Shown: piece by piece, positions 36,996-46,087 of the stretch
Layout: each line of letters starts with the position of its first letter
How positions within the stretch are numbered: the first letter of the stretch is position 1
Source: Legionella parisiensis
Lineage (GTDB): Bacteria; Pseudomonadota; Gammaproteobacteria; Legionellales; Legionellaceae
Assembly (NCBI RefSeq): GCF_001467945.1
Contig: NZ_LNYQ01000013.1
Span: 750,792 to 814,791, forward strand
Direction: 5' to 3'
DNA length: 64,000 nucleotides
The notes under the pieces: model-generated
Databases searched by the model: none
What the model saw: the letters and a program-made list of their open reading frames with translations, nothing else
Told to the model about the DNA's origin: nothing
Position numbers and translations under genes: made by a program

Positions 36996-38066
36996 TTATT
37001 GTGTATTCATGACTTGATTGAAAATCCGCTTTGCTAATCGTTTTAAGGGCACATGGTTCGTATTAGTAAGTATGATAATACTCACATGATCATCAATATG
37101 ACGCTCCATCCAACTACTGTAGCCTCTTATAGCACCGTTTTTGAAAGCAAGGCGATTACCATAGATAGAGGAAACTTGCCACCCTAAAGACCATGCCCAA
37201 TTTTTTTGACCTGCAAGTGTACCATTTTTTAAAAAGACAGGTGTCCACATTTGACGATAGGCTGCGGGTGTTAAGATTTTTCCGGCCGACATGGCGTTAT
37301 CCCATTTTGCCATATCGCTGATATTCGATACGATACCACCCGAGCCCCACATTTGACGCCATGGATTTTGATTAGGGTTAGGAGTAATTTTGCCTTCTTT
37401 TGATTGATATCCTGTTGCCAGATTTGGAGGAAAAAGTGCATTAGGAAAACCAGTATGATACATCTCTAAAGGGTTAAAAATGGTATTTGATAAATAATCA
37501 CCTAAAGTTTGGTGGCTCACATTTTCAATGACACGTCCTAACACTCTGTAGGCGAAATTATTATAGGTAGTTGCTGATCCCGGTGTAAATTGCATGGGTT
37601 TTTTAGCTAAGTCGTTCCATACATTAATCCAAGGAAGATGCGGCCCTTGATGCTGAGGAATACCACTAGAATGTGAAAGTAATTGCTGAATCGTCACACT
37701 CTGCCATTGTTTCGGTGCTCCGGATACGTAGTCCAAAACAGAATGATTTAAGTCTACCTTCCCTTGTTGTACCAGGGTCATCAGTGCAAAAGCAGTGATG
37801 ACTTTAGAAACGGAGCCAATACCAAATAGTGTTTCTGCATCTACAGGGTCTTTTGTTTCAATATTGGCATAACCATATCCTTTTATGAGGAGAGGCTTGC
37901 CATCTTTGAGTACAGCTAATGCTAATCCAGGGACATTGTTTTTCTGCATAAAAATGGCGACTGCATTATCAATTCTCTGTTTTATTACTTCTGAAGTTGC
38001 ATTGGCACATTGCAAAGGAATAAAAAGAGACACAAAAATAATAAATCGTAAGCTTTTTTTATACAT
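36996..38066 (-). CDS. Secreted serine hydrolase, class C beta-lactamase/PBP4-like family
   Basis: This 356-residue protein has a Sec signal peptide (about 1-23, ending CANA). The serine beta-lactamase-like domain shows SxxK with S85 and K88 in GIGSVSKVIT, and YNN in GSATTYNNFAYRVLG as the YxN motif. The third motif is probably in the LAFKNGAIRGYSSW region, where a His/Lys-x-Gly is not obvious. Members include carboxypeptidases, esterases and AmpC; a true cephalosporinase is unlikely without KTG. AAGGTG lies at a good distance from the ATG. It is probably a periplasmic or outer-membrane-associated hydrolase. Confidence 0.85.
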   Translation of the reverse strand: MYKKSLRFIIFVSLFIPLQCANATSEVIKQRIDNAVAIFMQKNNVPGLALAVLKDGKPLLIKGYGYANIETKDPVDAETLFGIGSVSKVITAFALMTLVQQGKVDLNHSVLDYVSGAPKQWQSVTIQQLLSHSSGIPQHQGPHLPWINVWNDLAKKPMQFTPGSATTYNNFAYRVLGRVIENVSHQTLGDYLSNTIFNPLEMYHTGFPNALFPPNLATGYQSKEGKITPNPNQNPWRQMWGSGGIVSNISDMAKWDNAMSAGKILTPAAYRQMWTPVFLKNGTLAGQKNWAWSLGWQVSSIYGNRLAFKNGAIRGYSSWMERHIDDHVSIIILTNTNHVPLKRLAKRIFNQVMNTQ

Positions 38067-38198
38067 TTAACTCACCTTATTCTTTTTCCATTAGCAACGT
38101 GTCAATAATCGAATGTTTTTTTGATGTTCGTATATAGAGAGTAGGTGACAGGAACAAAAAGTACCAAAATATTTTGGTACTTTCTTACTAAAATTGGA

Positions 38199-38834
38199 TT
38201 AGATATAGGAAAATCCAGCCTCATTACTATGATCGGCTAAGTAGGGTTTCATAACGATGTCGCAAATCATTTCCATATCTTGCTGCATAATATCGGCTGC
38301 ACAAAAATTAAGGGTGTACTTAGCCAAAATGTTGGACTCATCTGTATCAAGTAAAGATTTTTCTTGAGATGCAATTCCAGCGGCCAATGATTCGATTTTA
38401 CTGTCTTTCCTTTGAGCCTGTCGAAGATAGCTTTTTGCAATGGGCTGCTTTTGTCGAATCTGAGAATCATAATATCCTAAAATTACTTGCAGATCCTCTT
38501 TTAACGCACACACATCACCAAATAAAGATTGATAAGGTTTCCCGGTGCTTACAGCATCTTGAAGTTTCTGAAAGCGATTTTCCATATTCTCGATAAACTC
38601 TCGATTGTCAGTTATTTTTGAATTTTGACGTGTATGAGAGGTGAGTACACTTTTACTAATATTAACCAATTGTTTAAAGTGAAATAAAATAGATTCAATT
38701 TCTTTCAAATCCGAAGAGTTAGTTAATATATGAAAAGCTTCTTTGCTGGGTTTGGGAATAGATTTGTCGTTAAAAAATTTTGATTCCATAGTATATATCT
38801 CGCTTAGTGTTTCTTTGTTGATCAGAGTGCGCAT
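38199..38834 (-). CDS. Hypothetical helical protein, possible effector
   Basis: The product is 211 residues from the ATG at 38834, or 196 from the ATG at 38789 (MESKFF); both have weak ribosome-binding sites. It is almost entirely alpha-helical and charged, with no signal peptide or membrane segment. There are four Cys residues near the middle and the C-terminal end (CALKEDL, NFCAADIM, EMICDIVM). I do not recognise the family. Its size and composition resemble many small Legionella-only proteins. Confidence 0.55.
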   Translation of the reverse strand: MRTLINKETLSEIYTMESKFFNDKSIPKPSKEAFHILTNSSDLKEIESILFHFKQLVNISKSVLTSHTRQNSKITDNREFIENMENRFQKLQDAVSTGKPYQSLFGDVCALKEDLQVILGYYDSQIRQKQPIAKSYLRQAQRKDSKIESLAAGIASQEKSLLDTDESNILAKYTLNFCAADIMQQDMEMICDIVMKPYLADHSNEAGFSYI

Positions 38835-38987
38835 TATAATACCTAATTATACCTTATTGTGTCAAGTATTGGGGCAGTGTGGTTGTTAATTGTTCTTATC
38901 TGTGGTCGATAAACTAATGCAAATTATAGCGTTTGAACATTAAAGAAATCTTTGTGAAAAGATAAAAAATAATAGAATAAGGCAAAG

Positions 38988-39009
38988 TGTTGGGCGAATC
39001 GGCCCAACA
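38988..39009 (-). terminator. Intrinsic terminator-like hairpin after the GH17-type gene
   Basis: Read on the minus strand, TGTTGGGC and GCCCAACA make a perfect 8-bp GC-containing stem with a 6-base loop, about 37 bp after the stop, followed by a T-rich run (CTTTGCCTTATTCTATTATTTTTT further on). Confidence 0.6.
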
Positions 39010-39045
39010 TTTGTCATATTAATAATTACTTATCGTAGTTCTAGC

Positions 39046-41310
39046 TTAAAAAGGATTAGATAATTGGCATCCCAGACCAAAGCATCCCATGTTGCTCGGG
39101 GGGGGAGTAGTGCAGGTTACAGGTCCGAAAGTAATTGAAGAAGGAGATGCGGTAACTGCTGTGGCAGTAGTTGTGCATGCTTGATTGCTGGTGGTCGAGG
39201 AGACAGTAATCTTGGCACCACGATAAATCAAAAACTGTGGCCACGGAGTTACCGTACTTATATTAGGAGCTAGTCCAGAATTTGCAGGTATCGTCACATT
39301 AATGGTTGGATGTTGTCCCGATGGGTAAGTAATTCGCACCTTAAATGATGACTGGGTAGGAGGAGTCGTACCAAATATGGTTAATAGAGTGCCATTTGTA
39401 AATCCTTGACATCCCGTTGCAGACACCATCTTATTATCTGGAATAAGACCTGCACTTTTTTGAACACAATTGGAGTTAAAAAGGCCGTAATTTTGTTCTG
39501 CTGTAGGGCCTGCTTTTGCGGGTTCATCATAGGCCTCAAAGGCAAGAGCTCCTATCTTATATCCCGATGTCTTGACAAAATTGTTTGTGTTCAATTGATA
39601 AAGAGTTCGGAAATAAGCAGTAGCATTGGGTACTGATGGTACACATGGGCCAGGAGAGTTACATGCATATCCTGCAGTAGTTCCCGCTGTTGCCCAACCT
39701 GTTTCTGCTGCCAATAGAACACGTCCCGATGTATAAAAGGGTTGTGGGTTTGACGTGGGTAAAGCAGGAGGGGTCGTTGACCCTACCACTTTTATGTAAT
39801 CCCATGCGAGTGAATTGGTCTTTTGTACTGTTGAGCTTAATGGAGGTGTCCATACTGCTGCTGTTGCTGGAGCTACACCAAATTGAAAGGGGTAGGGATC
39901 GAAGGCCAAGGGAGCTGTAGAAGAATAAGAATTTATCAATGTTTGCATATCGGTGGAAATTGCAGGGCTTGGTGTGACGAAATTACCACTAAGGACTGCG
40001 GAACTAACAGGGGTTGTGAAACCTTGTGCAGTCAATGTGGCTCTTAAAGCAGATACTGCACTTGTTAAATAAGTAACATTTGAAGTGCCCGTGCATGGCG
40101 GAATCATATTGCCTGCGTTGCAGTAATTTTCATGTCCCGCAAAAACAAGGATGACGGTCTTATTAAATACAGCAGGGGTCACTGCCTGAATCACTGAGGT
40201 TAAAGTGGCTTGAGCGCAGGGAATATAATCTTGAGCACCTAATGGACATCCAGGATACATGCTGTCACTGGGTTGTTGAGGAATCACTGCCTCATAAATA
40301 ACTTTCATTCCCAAAGCGTTTGCTTGCTTAATAATGTCTATCCAACTGTATGGTTCGGTTTGATAGGAGCGAACTGTGGTAAAACCAGCATTCTGCAATT
40401 GTTGAAGCTCTGCATAAACATTAGTTGCAGCGGAATTATTTAGTGTGCCCGTATAGAAAACATCGTGGAAATTGAATGGATAGTTATTGGTATAATGATT
40501 AGGATTATAATCAACACCGATCAGTTGATTGAATGAAAAGGATTGTACTGTGGTGGAGGTGCTAAGTTTATTGGAGTTTAGGTTGCCAAGTAATTCAGCT
40601 GCGAGGTTAAACGTGCCATTAGCAGGCGAATTGAATATGCCGACAATACTACATTGAGCACCGCTTGCTAAGGTTCCAGTTGTTCCCGATGGAACGCAAC
40701 TGTTGCTAGTGATTGTGAAATTGGGATGGAGCGGATTATTATTTTGCGTTATATTTTGTGTAAAACTGACTGTTGAAGCATCATAATTTGTAAACGTAAA
40801 AGTTACCGTATAATTTGTATTGGCAAAGGTTTGACTTGGTAAAGGTTGAGCCGATGGAAAGTTGGTTGTCCCTAGAATACCCGCTGGAGCTGTTGTTGCT
40901 ACTGTTGTTAACGCGGGTTGAACGTGAACTACGTTATTATCATACCCAGTGTAACCTACTAAAACCGTTTTTCGGCCAATACTGCCAGGTGTTATGGTAA
41001 TGCTATAGCTACAGCTTTCATTAGGTTGCAGTTTTTTTCCTGTACATTGATCGTTGAACTGAAAGTCTACTCCAGTGGCAGTACATTCTTGATTAGGGGA
41101 TGGGCATAGGATCGGGAATACCTGAAATGGTTTTTTAAATGCAAAAGGAAGATTATTGGTAAAGATATATGTAGAAGTGGCACTTCCTCCTAATGTAGAA
41201 ATCCTTGCGGGGAAAGGTTTATCCAGAAAATGAAGCACAGGATTACCTGCATAGGTCTGGCTCATCATTAAAAATAAAGTGCTTGCTAATTGGAATTGGT
41301 TCATTTTCAC
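39046..41310 (-). CDS. Secreted glycoside hydrolase, GH17 (beta-1,3-glucanase)-like
   Basis: This 754-residue protein has a signal peptide (about 1-21, ending TYA). Two immunoglobulin-like or choice-of-anchor beta domains follow (about 25-255). Then comes a TIM-barrel-like catalytic part starting IGVDYNPNHYT. GH17 features are LQNAGFTTVRSY, the probable acid/base Glu in VFAGHENYCN, the nucleophile region LLAAETGWATAG and the later LAFEAYDEPAKAG, which matches the family's FEAFDEPWK. A beta-rich C-terminal tail with several Cys follows. It probably leaves the cell by the type II system and attacks beta-1,3-glucans of amoebal, fungal or algal origin. Substrate and secretion route are inferred. 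Confidence 0.72.
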   Translation of the reverse strand: MKMNQFQLASTLFLMMSQTYAGNPVLHFLDKPFPARISTLGGSATSTYIFTNNLPFAFKKPFQVFPILCPSPNQECTATGVDFQFNDQCTGKKLQPNESCSYSITITPGSIGRKTVLVGYTGYDNNVVHVQPALTTVATTAPAGILGTTNFPSAQPLPSQTFANTNYTVTFTFTNYDASTVSFTQNITQNNNPLHPNFTITSNSCVPSGTTGTLASGAQCSIVGIFNSPANGTFNLAAELLGNLNSNKLSTSTTVQSFSFNQLIGVDYNPNHYTNNYPFNFHDVFYTGTLNNSAATNVYAELQQLQNAGFTTVRSYQTEPYSWIDIIKQANALGMKVIYEAVIPQQPSDSMYPGCPLGAQDYIPCAQATLTSVIQAVTPAVFNKTVILVFAGHENYCNAGNMIPPCTGTSNVTYLTSAVSALRATLTAQGFTTPVSSAVLSGNFVTPSPAISTDMQTLINSYSSTAPLAFDPYPFQFGVAPATAAVWTPPLSSTVQKTNSLAWDYIKVVGSTTPPALPTSNPQPFYTSGRVLLAAETGWATAGTTAGYACNSPGPCVPSVPNATAYFRTLYQLNTNNFVKTSGYKIGALAFEAYDEPAKAGPTAEQNYGLFNSNCVQKSAGLIPDNKMVSATGCQGFTNGTLLTIFGTTPPTQSSFKVRITYPSGQHPTINVTIPANSGLAPNISTVTPWPQFLIYRGAKITVSSTTSNQACTTTATAVTASPSSITFGPVTCTTPPPSNMGCFGLGCQLSNPF

Positions 41311-41693
41311 TCTAATGTTCCCTTTAGTAGTAATAATTTCAACAATAAGAAATGCTATTTAAAATGGGGATGAGTGGTTGCATTAATATACGCAACTTAG
41401 GTCATCATGCTCATTTTTATGTAATACAGCGCAGCTTTTCTAATTCATTTTTTTAAGGCAAGAGACACATACTAATTAATGAAATTCAAATTTGCTACAT
41501 TTTAATTGTTAAAATCATGAAGAAAACAATAAATTTCAATGGACGATTTATATTGTTTCCAAGTTAAAACTGCGGTGTTTTTTCATGAACAATAACACTC
41601 AATGGAAATTATTTTCCAATAAAAAACTTAGTGCCTTAAAAAGGAGCATTATGGTAGGATCGCGCGTTTATTATAAAGAAGGGTGTAGTATTT
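41311..41693. promoter_or_regulatory. Divergent intergenic region, 383 bp
   Basis: It lies between the GH17-type gene (minus) and the carrier-like gene (plus). It is AT-rich and holds no convincing ORF. AAGGGT is about 10 bp before the ATG of the carrier gene. I see no clear regulator box. Confidence 0.4.
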
Positions 41694-42515
41694 ATGAGTC
41701 AAGAAAAAAAAGAGAAAAAGACGCTTTGGGATGCTTATGCTTTTAGCGTCAGTTATACAGGACTCACCACTTTAATAGGACATCCGGCAGAAAGACTTAA
41801 GGTTGCAATTCAAACAAATCTGTACCAAAGTTCTTATTCTGTTACAAAACAATTCATAGGTGCGAATTTCTATCATTTATCAACAGGACTTATGTCGTGT
41901 ATTGTTCGTCAACAAAGTAAAATGATATACAGACCGTTATTGATTACATCTATGCCAAAAGAGATTGATAAATACCAGTTTCCTATGGCTCTAGGTAGTT
42001 TCTTTAAAGCAGCAGCTGCGGCTACTTTTGATACTTTAGTACTTAGCCCGCTTGAGAATATTAAAACAGTACAAATGAGAACTATAGCAAGCCAGGATAA
42101 GCCTATAAAACCTGTTCAAGCAATGCACACTATTTATCAACAAAGAGGATTCCCTGGCTTTTTTGTTGGCAGTACGGCGACACTTGGAAAAGCATTCCCA
42201 AGTTGGCTCTATTTATTCATGACGTATCATGCAATTAAAATCAAACGGGAAAAACAAAATTTTTTATCAACGATTCTGTGGGCAACTGCTGCTTCAGTTC
42301 CTGTTGTTTTTGCGACGACTCCGCTTGATGTGATAAAGAGCCGGCAACAGGCTTGTACTGAACAACTTAAGCCAACAATAAGGGAAATTGCATCGGGAAT
42401 TTATAGAGAGCATGGCATTAGTGCTTTTTTTAAAGGATTTAACTGTCGCTTATTACATAAATCATTGTCTACGGCAGGTGCTTATATGATTTTAGATATT
42501 GCAAATAAGATGTAA
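41694..42515 (+). CDS. Mitochondrial carrier (SLC25)-family protein, LncP-like candidate effector
   Basis: This 273-residue protein has the threefold architecture of eukaryotic mitochondrial carriers. The signature Px[D/E]xx[K/R] appears three times at regular spacing: P31-AERLK, P119-LENIK and P210-LDVIK. Each repeat ends with the companion glycine motif, best seen in GFPGFFVGS (152-160) and EHGISAFFKGF (239-249). Bacteria lack this family except by transfer; L. pneumophila has LncP, a Dot/Icm effector reported to insert in the mitochondrial inner membrane and carry nucleotides. This gene fits that role. Orthology to LncP rather than a separate acquisition cannot be settled by eye. It stands alone, convergent to a pseudogene. 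Confidence 0.85.
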   Translation: MSQEKKEKKTLWDAYAFSVSYTGLTTLIGHPAERLKVAIQTNLYQSSYSVTKQFIGANFYHLSTGLMSCIVRQQSKMIYRPLLITSMPKEIDKYQFPMALGSFFKAAAAATFDTLVLSPLENIKTVQMRTIASQDKPIKPVQAMHTIYQQRGFPGFFVGSTATLGKAFPSWLYLFMTYHAIKIKREKQNFLSTILWATAASVPVVFATTPLDVIKSRQQACTEQLKPTIREIASGIYREHGISAFFKGFNCRLLHKSLSTAGAYMILDIANKM

Positions 42516-42681
42516 GACATCATCAAATAAGCGTTTGCTCTTTACACAAATAATTTCACTTTGTCATATGAAAATAGTCGTTATCCTGAATGAGGCACGC
42601 AGTTTGGTCACAATAAAGAACAATTATTTGAGCTGATAAATGCAAGAGCATCTGTTTTTTCTCCAAATAATTTTCAACCCA

Positions 42682-43139
42682 CTAGCGGTCTCCGACGCCG
42701 ATGACCGGCGCCGGGAGTACGGAATAATTATAACAAGCAAAATCGAAACCGAGACCAGAATCAACCTGTAAGGGGAACAATTTCTTATCATGAGACAACT
42801 CAAACGTTTTACTGAATGAACTCTCGTTATCTAATACGCTCTTTACATCCGAACAATGAATTTGGGCGTCATAAGCGGTCATCTGCCGCCGCACATAACC
42901 AATCACTTTTTGCCAAAATAAGTTACGGTTGTCCCAATTACCCAAAGCATTAAAGTTATTGTTGTAGGCCTGATACGCTGCGATTAAGTGCTGCAGATTA
43001 AAATGATTGCCTTGCGTAATTTCCTTTGGGCAGGTATTTTTTTTCTAAATCCTTCAATCACGGAGAGACCATGGTCTTCCTCATTGATAATGGCTAATGC
43101 AATGGCATTATAATAGGCTTGTAGCTCTGAGGCAGGCAT
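42682..43139 (-). pseudogene. Frameshifted Legionella-type gene of unknown function
   Basis: An ATG at 43139 (after an in-frame TAA) opens MPASELQAYYNAIALAIINE and continues to GFRKK. There a run of eight A on the minus strand (43037-43044) breaks the frame. In another frame the same protein continues as NTCPKEITQGNHFNLQHLI and runs without a gap to the stop at 42682. The restored product would be about 152 residues. A one-base slip in A8 restores or breaks the frame, so it may be a recent mutation or a phase-variable tract. I do not recognise the family, and there is no obvious ribosome-binding site. Confidence 0.6.
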
Positions 43140-43370
43140 AGCTTATCACAAAACAATCGATATGATCATTAATTATGCTTTGTGATGGCTATTTAGCGCC
43201 AGCGACTAATTAGAAGTTTTTACTGTATGTAATATAGTAAAAAAGAAAAAATAGTTTGAAGAATTTTTGCGGCTGTGCAACAGTTCGTATGCGGTACTCC
43301 AGACTAGATACCGTCGTAATCAGGGTTTCCGTTGCACTCAAGCTATCATATGAAACGAGTCGACTAATTT

Positions 43371-43844
43371 ATGAATAAAATCACACATAATGAAAAAGAT
43401 GCGTTAAAAGTAGTTGAACAATTCAATCATTTAAATGCATCACGAGCCCCCATATCAGATTTTTTACCGATAGTTGATCCAGAAAATTTAATAGTTACTC
43501 TCCGTGGTAGTGATATAGCCTTTAAAGGCATTGCTGGCTTTGCTGATCATCAAATAGGTAAATTAATCTATTTTGATCAAAAGTTTGAATGCGAACTTAT
43601 TAAAAGCGATACCCAAGGTGATCATATTACGCTCAGTACCAAGGGGGCTTGGTATGCAAAAATTTGGCAATCTCCTGCTGCTTACAGTCAACAACTGATC
43701 GCGGATTTAAGCCATACTTGGATTTTAAAAAAAAGCAAACAATCAACTTATATAATTGTTACCCATATATGTGAGCATTTTAAATATAGAGATGGATTTT
43801 CTCCTCGTGATGAGGTCGAGGATTTCCATCTTAATCTGAAATAA
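43371..43844 (+). CDS. Small NTF2/SnoaL-like protein (tentative)
   Basis: This 157-residue cytosolic protein has the order of elements expected for an NTF2-like cone fold. It has an N-terminal helix (ALKVVEQFNHLN), a loop with PIVDPENLIVTLRGSD, a helix, and then curved strands ending KQSTYIIVTHICEHFKY. Such proteins are often small-molecule isomerases or cyclases, or stress-related binding proteins. No catalytic Asp-His pair can be asserted. It stands alone and converges on a dinB relic. The fold call is tentative. Confidence 0.5.
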   Translation: MNKITHNEKDALKVVEQFNHLNASRAPISDFLPIVDPENLIVTLRGSDIAFKGIAGFADHQIGKLIYFDQKFECELIKSDTQGDHITLSTKGAWYAKIWQSPAAYSQQLIADLSHTWILKKSKQSTYIIVTHICEHFKYRDGFSPRDEVEDFHLNLK

Positions 43845-43860
43845 TTTGGGCTACGCTATA

Positions 43861-44072
43861 GCAGTTGGTATGGCTGAATGAATTCCATAATCTCGAGCAA
43901 CATAATTACAGGTGCATAGTACATCCCGTTGGTTTGCTGATCCGCCCACTACCCCCGGTTTATTGTTTAATAAGGGATTAACCCTGATTTAAATGGCAGC
44001 ATAAAAACAATCCATGTCAACATGAATTATTTTTCGAGGCGATACAATTTTTTCGTTTAAAGGATTTGGCAT
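43861..44072 (-). pseudogene. dinB: dinB (DNA polymerase IV) 5' relic
   Basis: An ATG at 44072 starts MPNPLNEKIVSPRKIIHVDMD and CFYAAI, then stops. RKIIHVDMDCFYAA is the unmistakable first metal-binding motif of Y-family polymerase IV. A few bases later another frame continues NNKPGVVGGSANQRDVLCTC, then NYVARDYGIHSAIPTAIA and a stop, matching the next 50 residues of DinB. So only about 70 of 350 codons remain, with a frameshift and then a complete loss. It is non-functional and fills most of the gap between the neighbouring genes. Confidence 0.85.
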
Positions 44073-44187
44073 ATGAGCAAAGTATAGCCCACGTAGATCT
44101 TATTAGTGTGGCAATTTAACTTATTAAAAGGGTGATCCAATATATATAAGTGGTATAAATTTACACTAATACGATGAAATAAATAGA

Positions 44188-45846
44188 TCAATGCGATCTA
44201 AGGCCATACGGTTTTTCATCTTTTTCTAAAAATTCCAACTCAATTTGTTGTTTAAATGCTCTATATAATTTGCTTTGATTTTCTCCCAATAATGTCTGAA
44301 AAAATCCTTTTTTAGGTTTAATCTTGTTCTCTAGCATGGATAATAATAATTTAATATCTTCTCTTTCTAGTGACGATTCGTGGGTTAGATAAGCACTTAA
44401 ATTCGTGAGCCATTTTTGGTAACTCTTTTTACTGTCTAAGTGAGTTGTTATGCGGAAAAAATGGGTTAATACTGTTTGGGTTTTATCAAGAGTCTCTTTT
44501 TTAAATGCTGGTTCAAAATGTGCTTTGGAGAGTCTAGATTCAACTTTAGATTGTATTACTTCAAGCGAAAGACGCTTAAAAGCCTCTTCTAAATCAGCTT
44601 CGGATTTGATAGTTGCTGCTAATTGCGGTGTTAAAATTTGGCATTGTTCAGGATACATTATAAAACATCGTATGAGTTCATCTAAATGATAAGGGATTCG
44701 AGTAACATTGATTGTCGAACAATCACCAACTGTACGACTTTTTAAATCATGCATCACTACATCAAGCGGGATTTCTATGTTATCAAAATAAGTGATTCCA
44801 TCATTCAAGGCTTGTTCAAAAAGAATCGCCTTTAAAGTCTTTGCTGTTTTATGACGGCCTATTTCAACAAAATAAGCTAATGCGTCATTAACCGTTGTTA
44901 TCGACTTCTCTTGAAAGCTTTGTTCTTCTAAGTCTTGAATTAATTTTACTAATGTCTTCCTGCGTTTCAAGCTTTGAGAAATAGCCTGATTTGTGATAGT
45001 TCGAGCTATATCGAATGAGGAGGGGTAGGGAATACCATTTAATTCCTGCAAAAGTGTTTCAAATGATTTGCGATCAATATCGATATCTCGGCGATCTTTT
45101 GTTTGCGAAATCAGACTAGATGTTAATTCCCCCCAGATTCCATCGGTCATTGAAACAATAATATCACCTTCAGTAAGTTCAAGTGTCTGTCTGACAAGTA
45201 CATCATCTCTATTGGCAGTCGACGTGAGTGTTTGAACTGATGGTGGAGTCCATGTATTAAATCCCCGATAGATATGACGAGCACAAAGGGTATTTTTTAT
45301 CTTATAGTGTTTATCTAATACAATAATTAAGCCGTCGCCGATATTTGCAAACTCGCCAGAATATCCATCTCCTTGTTGGTATTTATAGATAAAAGCTGCT
45401 ATGGATGCATGTGCATCATGCTCCCTACTTCCATGAATATTTTTTCTTGAAGGAGTTACTTGGCTAATTAAGTCGAGTGTTGTATCAATATTTTCGTCGC
45501 TATCCAAAAATTCTTCACAGGTCGATTGAGATACTTTATGTATCATTTCATCTTCTTGTTGATCGCCAGTTCCTCCACCTAAGCCATCAGTGACTACAAC
45601 TCGTGCACCATTAATTGTGCCAACTTTATCTGTAGTGACTAATGCACCAGAACAATCAAGTACCATATCCTGTTCCATATCTTGAGACTGATGAGCAAGA
45701 CTTGAACCAATAACAATAGCGCAATTATGGCTTTGATTCACTGAATAAAATCGTGTCGATAAAAAATTTTCTAAGTCATTGGCTGTGTCTCTTGCAATGG
45801 CTTGTGAAAAAATAACTTTTTTGCTTGTGATGATTTTATCTCTCAT
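44188..45846 (-). CDS. lem3: PP2C-fold effector, Lem3-type dephosphocholinase
   Basis: This 552-residue protein has a PPM/PP2C phosphatase pattern. Metal-site Asp is D87 in VVVTDGLGGGTGD; GEFANIGDGLIIVLD follows (about 165-178); then comes VSMTDGIWGEL with D235, and VGDCSTINVTRIPY supplies the last metal Asp. A C-terminal helical region (about 400-552) is extra. In L. pneumophila, Lem3 (lpg0696) is a PP2C-fold Dot/Icm effector that removes phosphocholine from Rab1. It is encoded next to ankX, as this gene is. Fold, length (about 570 there) and position all agree. The assignment rests on these together, not on an alignment. SidD, another PP2C-fold effector, is the alternative. Confidence 0.8.
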   Translation of the reverse strand: MRDKIITSKKVIFSQAIARDTANDLENFLSTRFYSVNQSHNCAIVIGSSLAHQSQDMEQDMVLDCSGALVTTDKVGTINGARVVVTDGLGGGTGDQQEDEMIHKVSQSTCEEFLDSDENIDTTLDLISQVTPSRKNIHGSREHDAHASIAAFIYKYQQGDGYSGEFANIGDGLIIVLDKHYKIKNTLCARHIYRGFNTWTPPSVQTLTSTANRDDVLVRQTLELTEGDIIVSMTDGIWGELTSSLISQTKDRRDIDIDRKSFETLLQELNGIPYPSSFDIARTITNQAISQSLKRRKTLVKLIQDLEEQSFQEKSITTVNDALAYFVEIGRHKTAKTLKAILFEQALNDGITYFDNIEIPLDVVMHDLKSRTVGDCSTINVTRIPYHLDELIRCFIMYPEQCQILTPQLAATIKSEADLEEAFKRLSLEVIQSKVESRLSKAHFEPAFKKETLDKTQTVLTHFFRITTHLDSKKSYQKWLTNLSAYLTHESSLEREDIKLLLSMLENKIKPKKGFFQTLLGENQSKLYRAFKQQIELEFLEKDEKPYGLRSH

Positions 45847-46087
45847 TGTATTACTCTATATAAATCAGAACGGGCGGTTTTTTTTACGACCATGAAAACT
45901 GTCTCGGATATAAGTCAGCTGCTATTTTAACAGAATTTCACGTGTATTTTGTTTAGCAAAGGTTTTAAATTGTTGCGCATATTATAACCGCCCAATTAAG
46001 GTACCATAAAATATCGGAAAATTGAATTTATTTACATCATGGTGGTCTATTATTATATATAAGATTGCTTTTTCTATGAGTAATTTT
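45847..46087. promoter_or_regulatory. Shared divergent promoter region of lem3 and ankX
   Basis: About 240 bp separate the two opposing starts, so the writer and eraser genes have back-to-back promoters. I could not identify -10/-35 pairs or a regulator box with confidence. Confidence 0.4.

Noticed and set aside
44188-45846. SidD deAMPylase as identity of the PP2C-fold protein
   Set aside because: SidD shares the fold, but the direct pairing with ankX and the size favour Lem3; kept only as an alternative.
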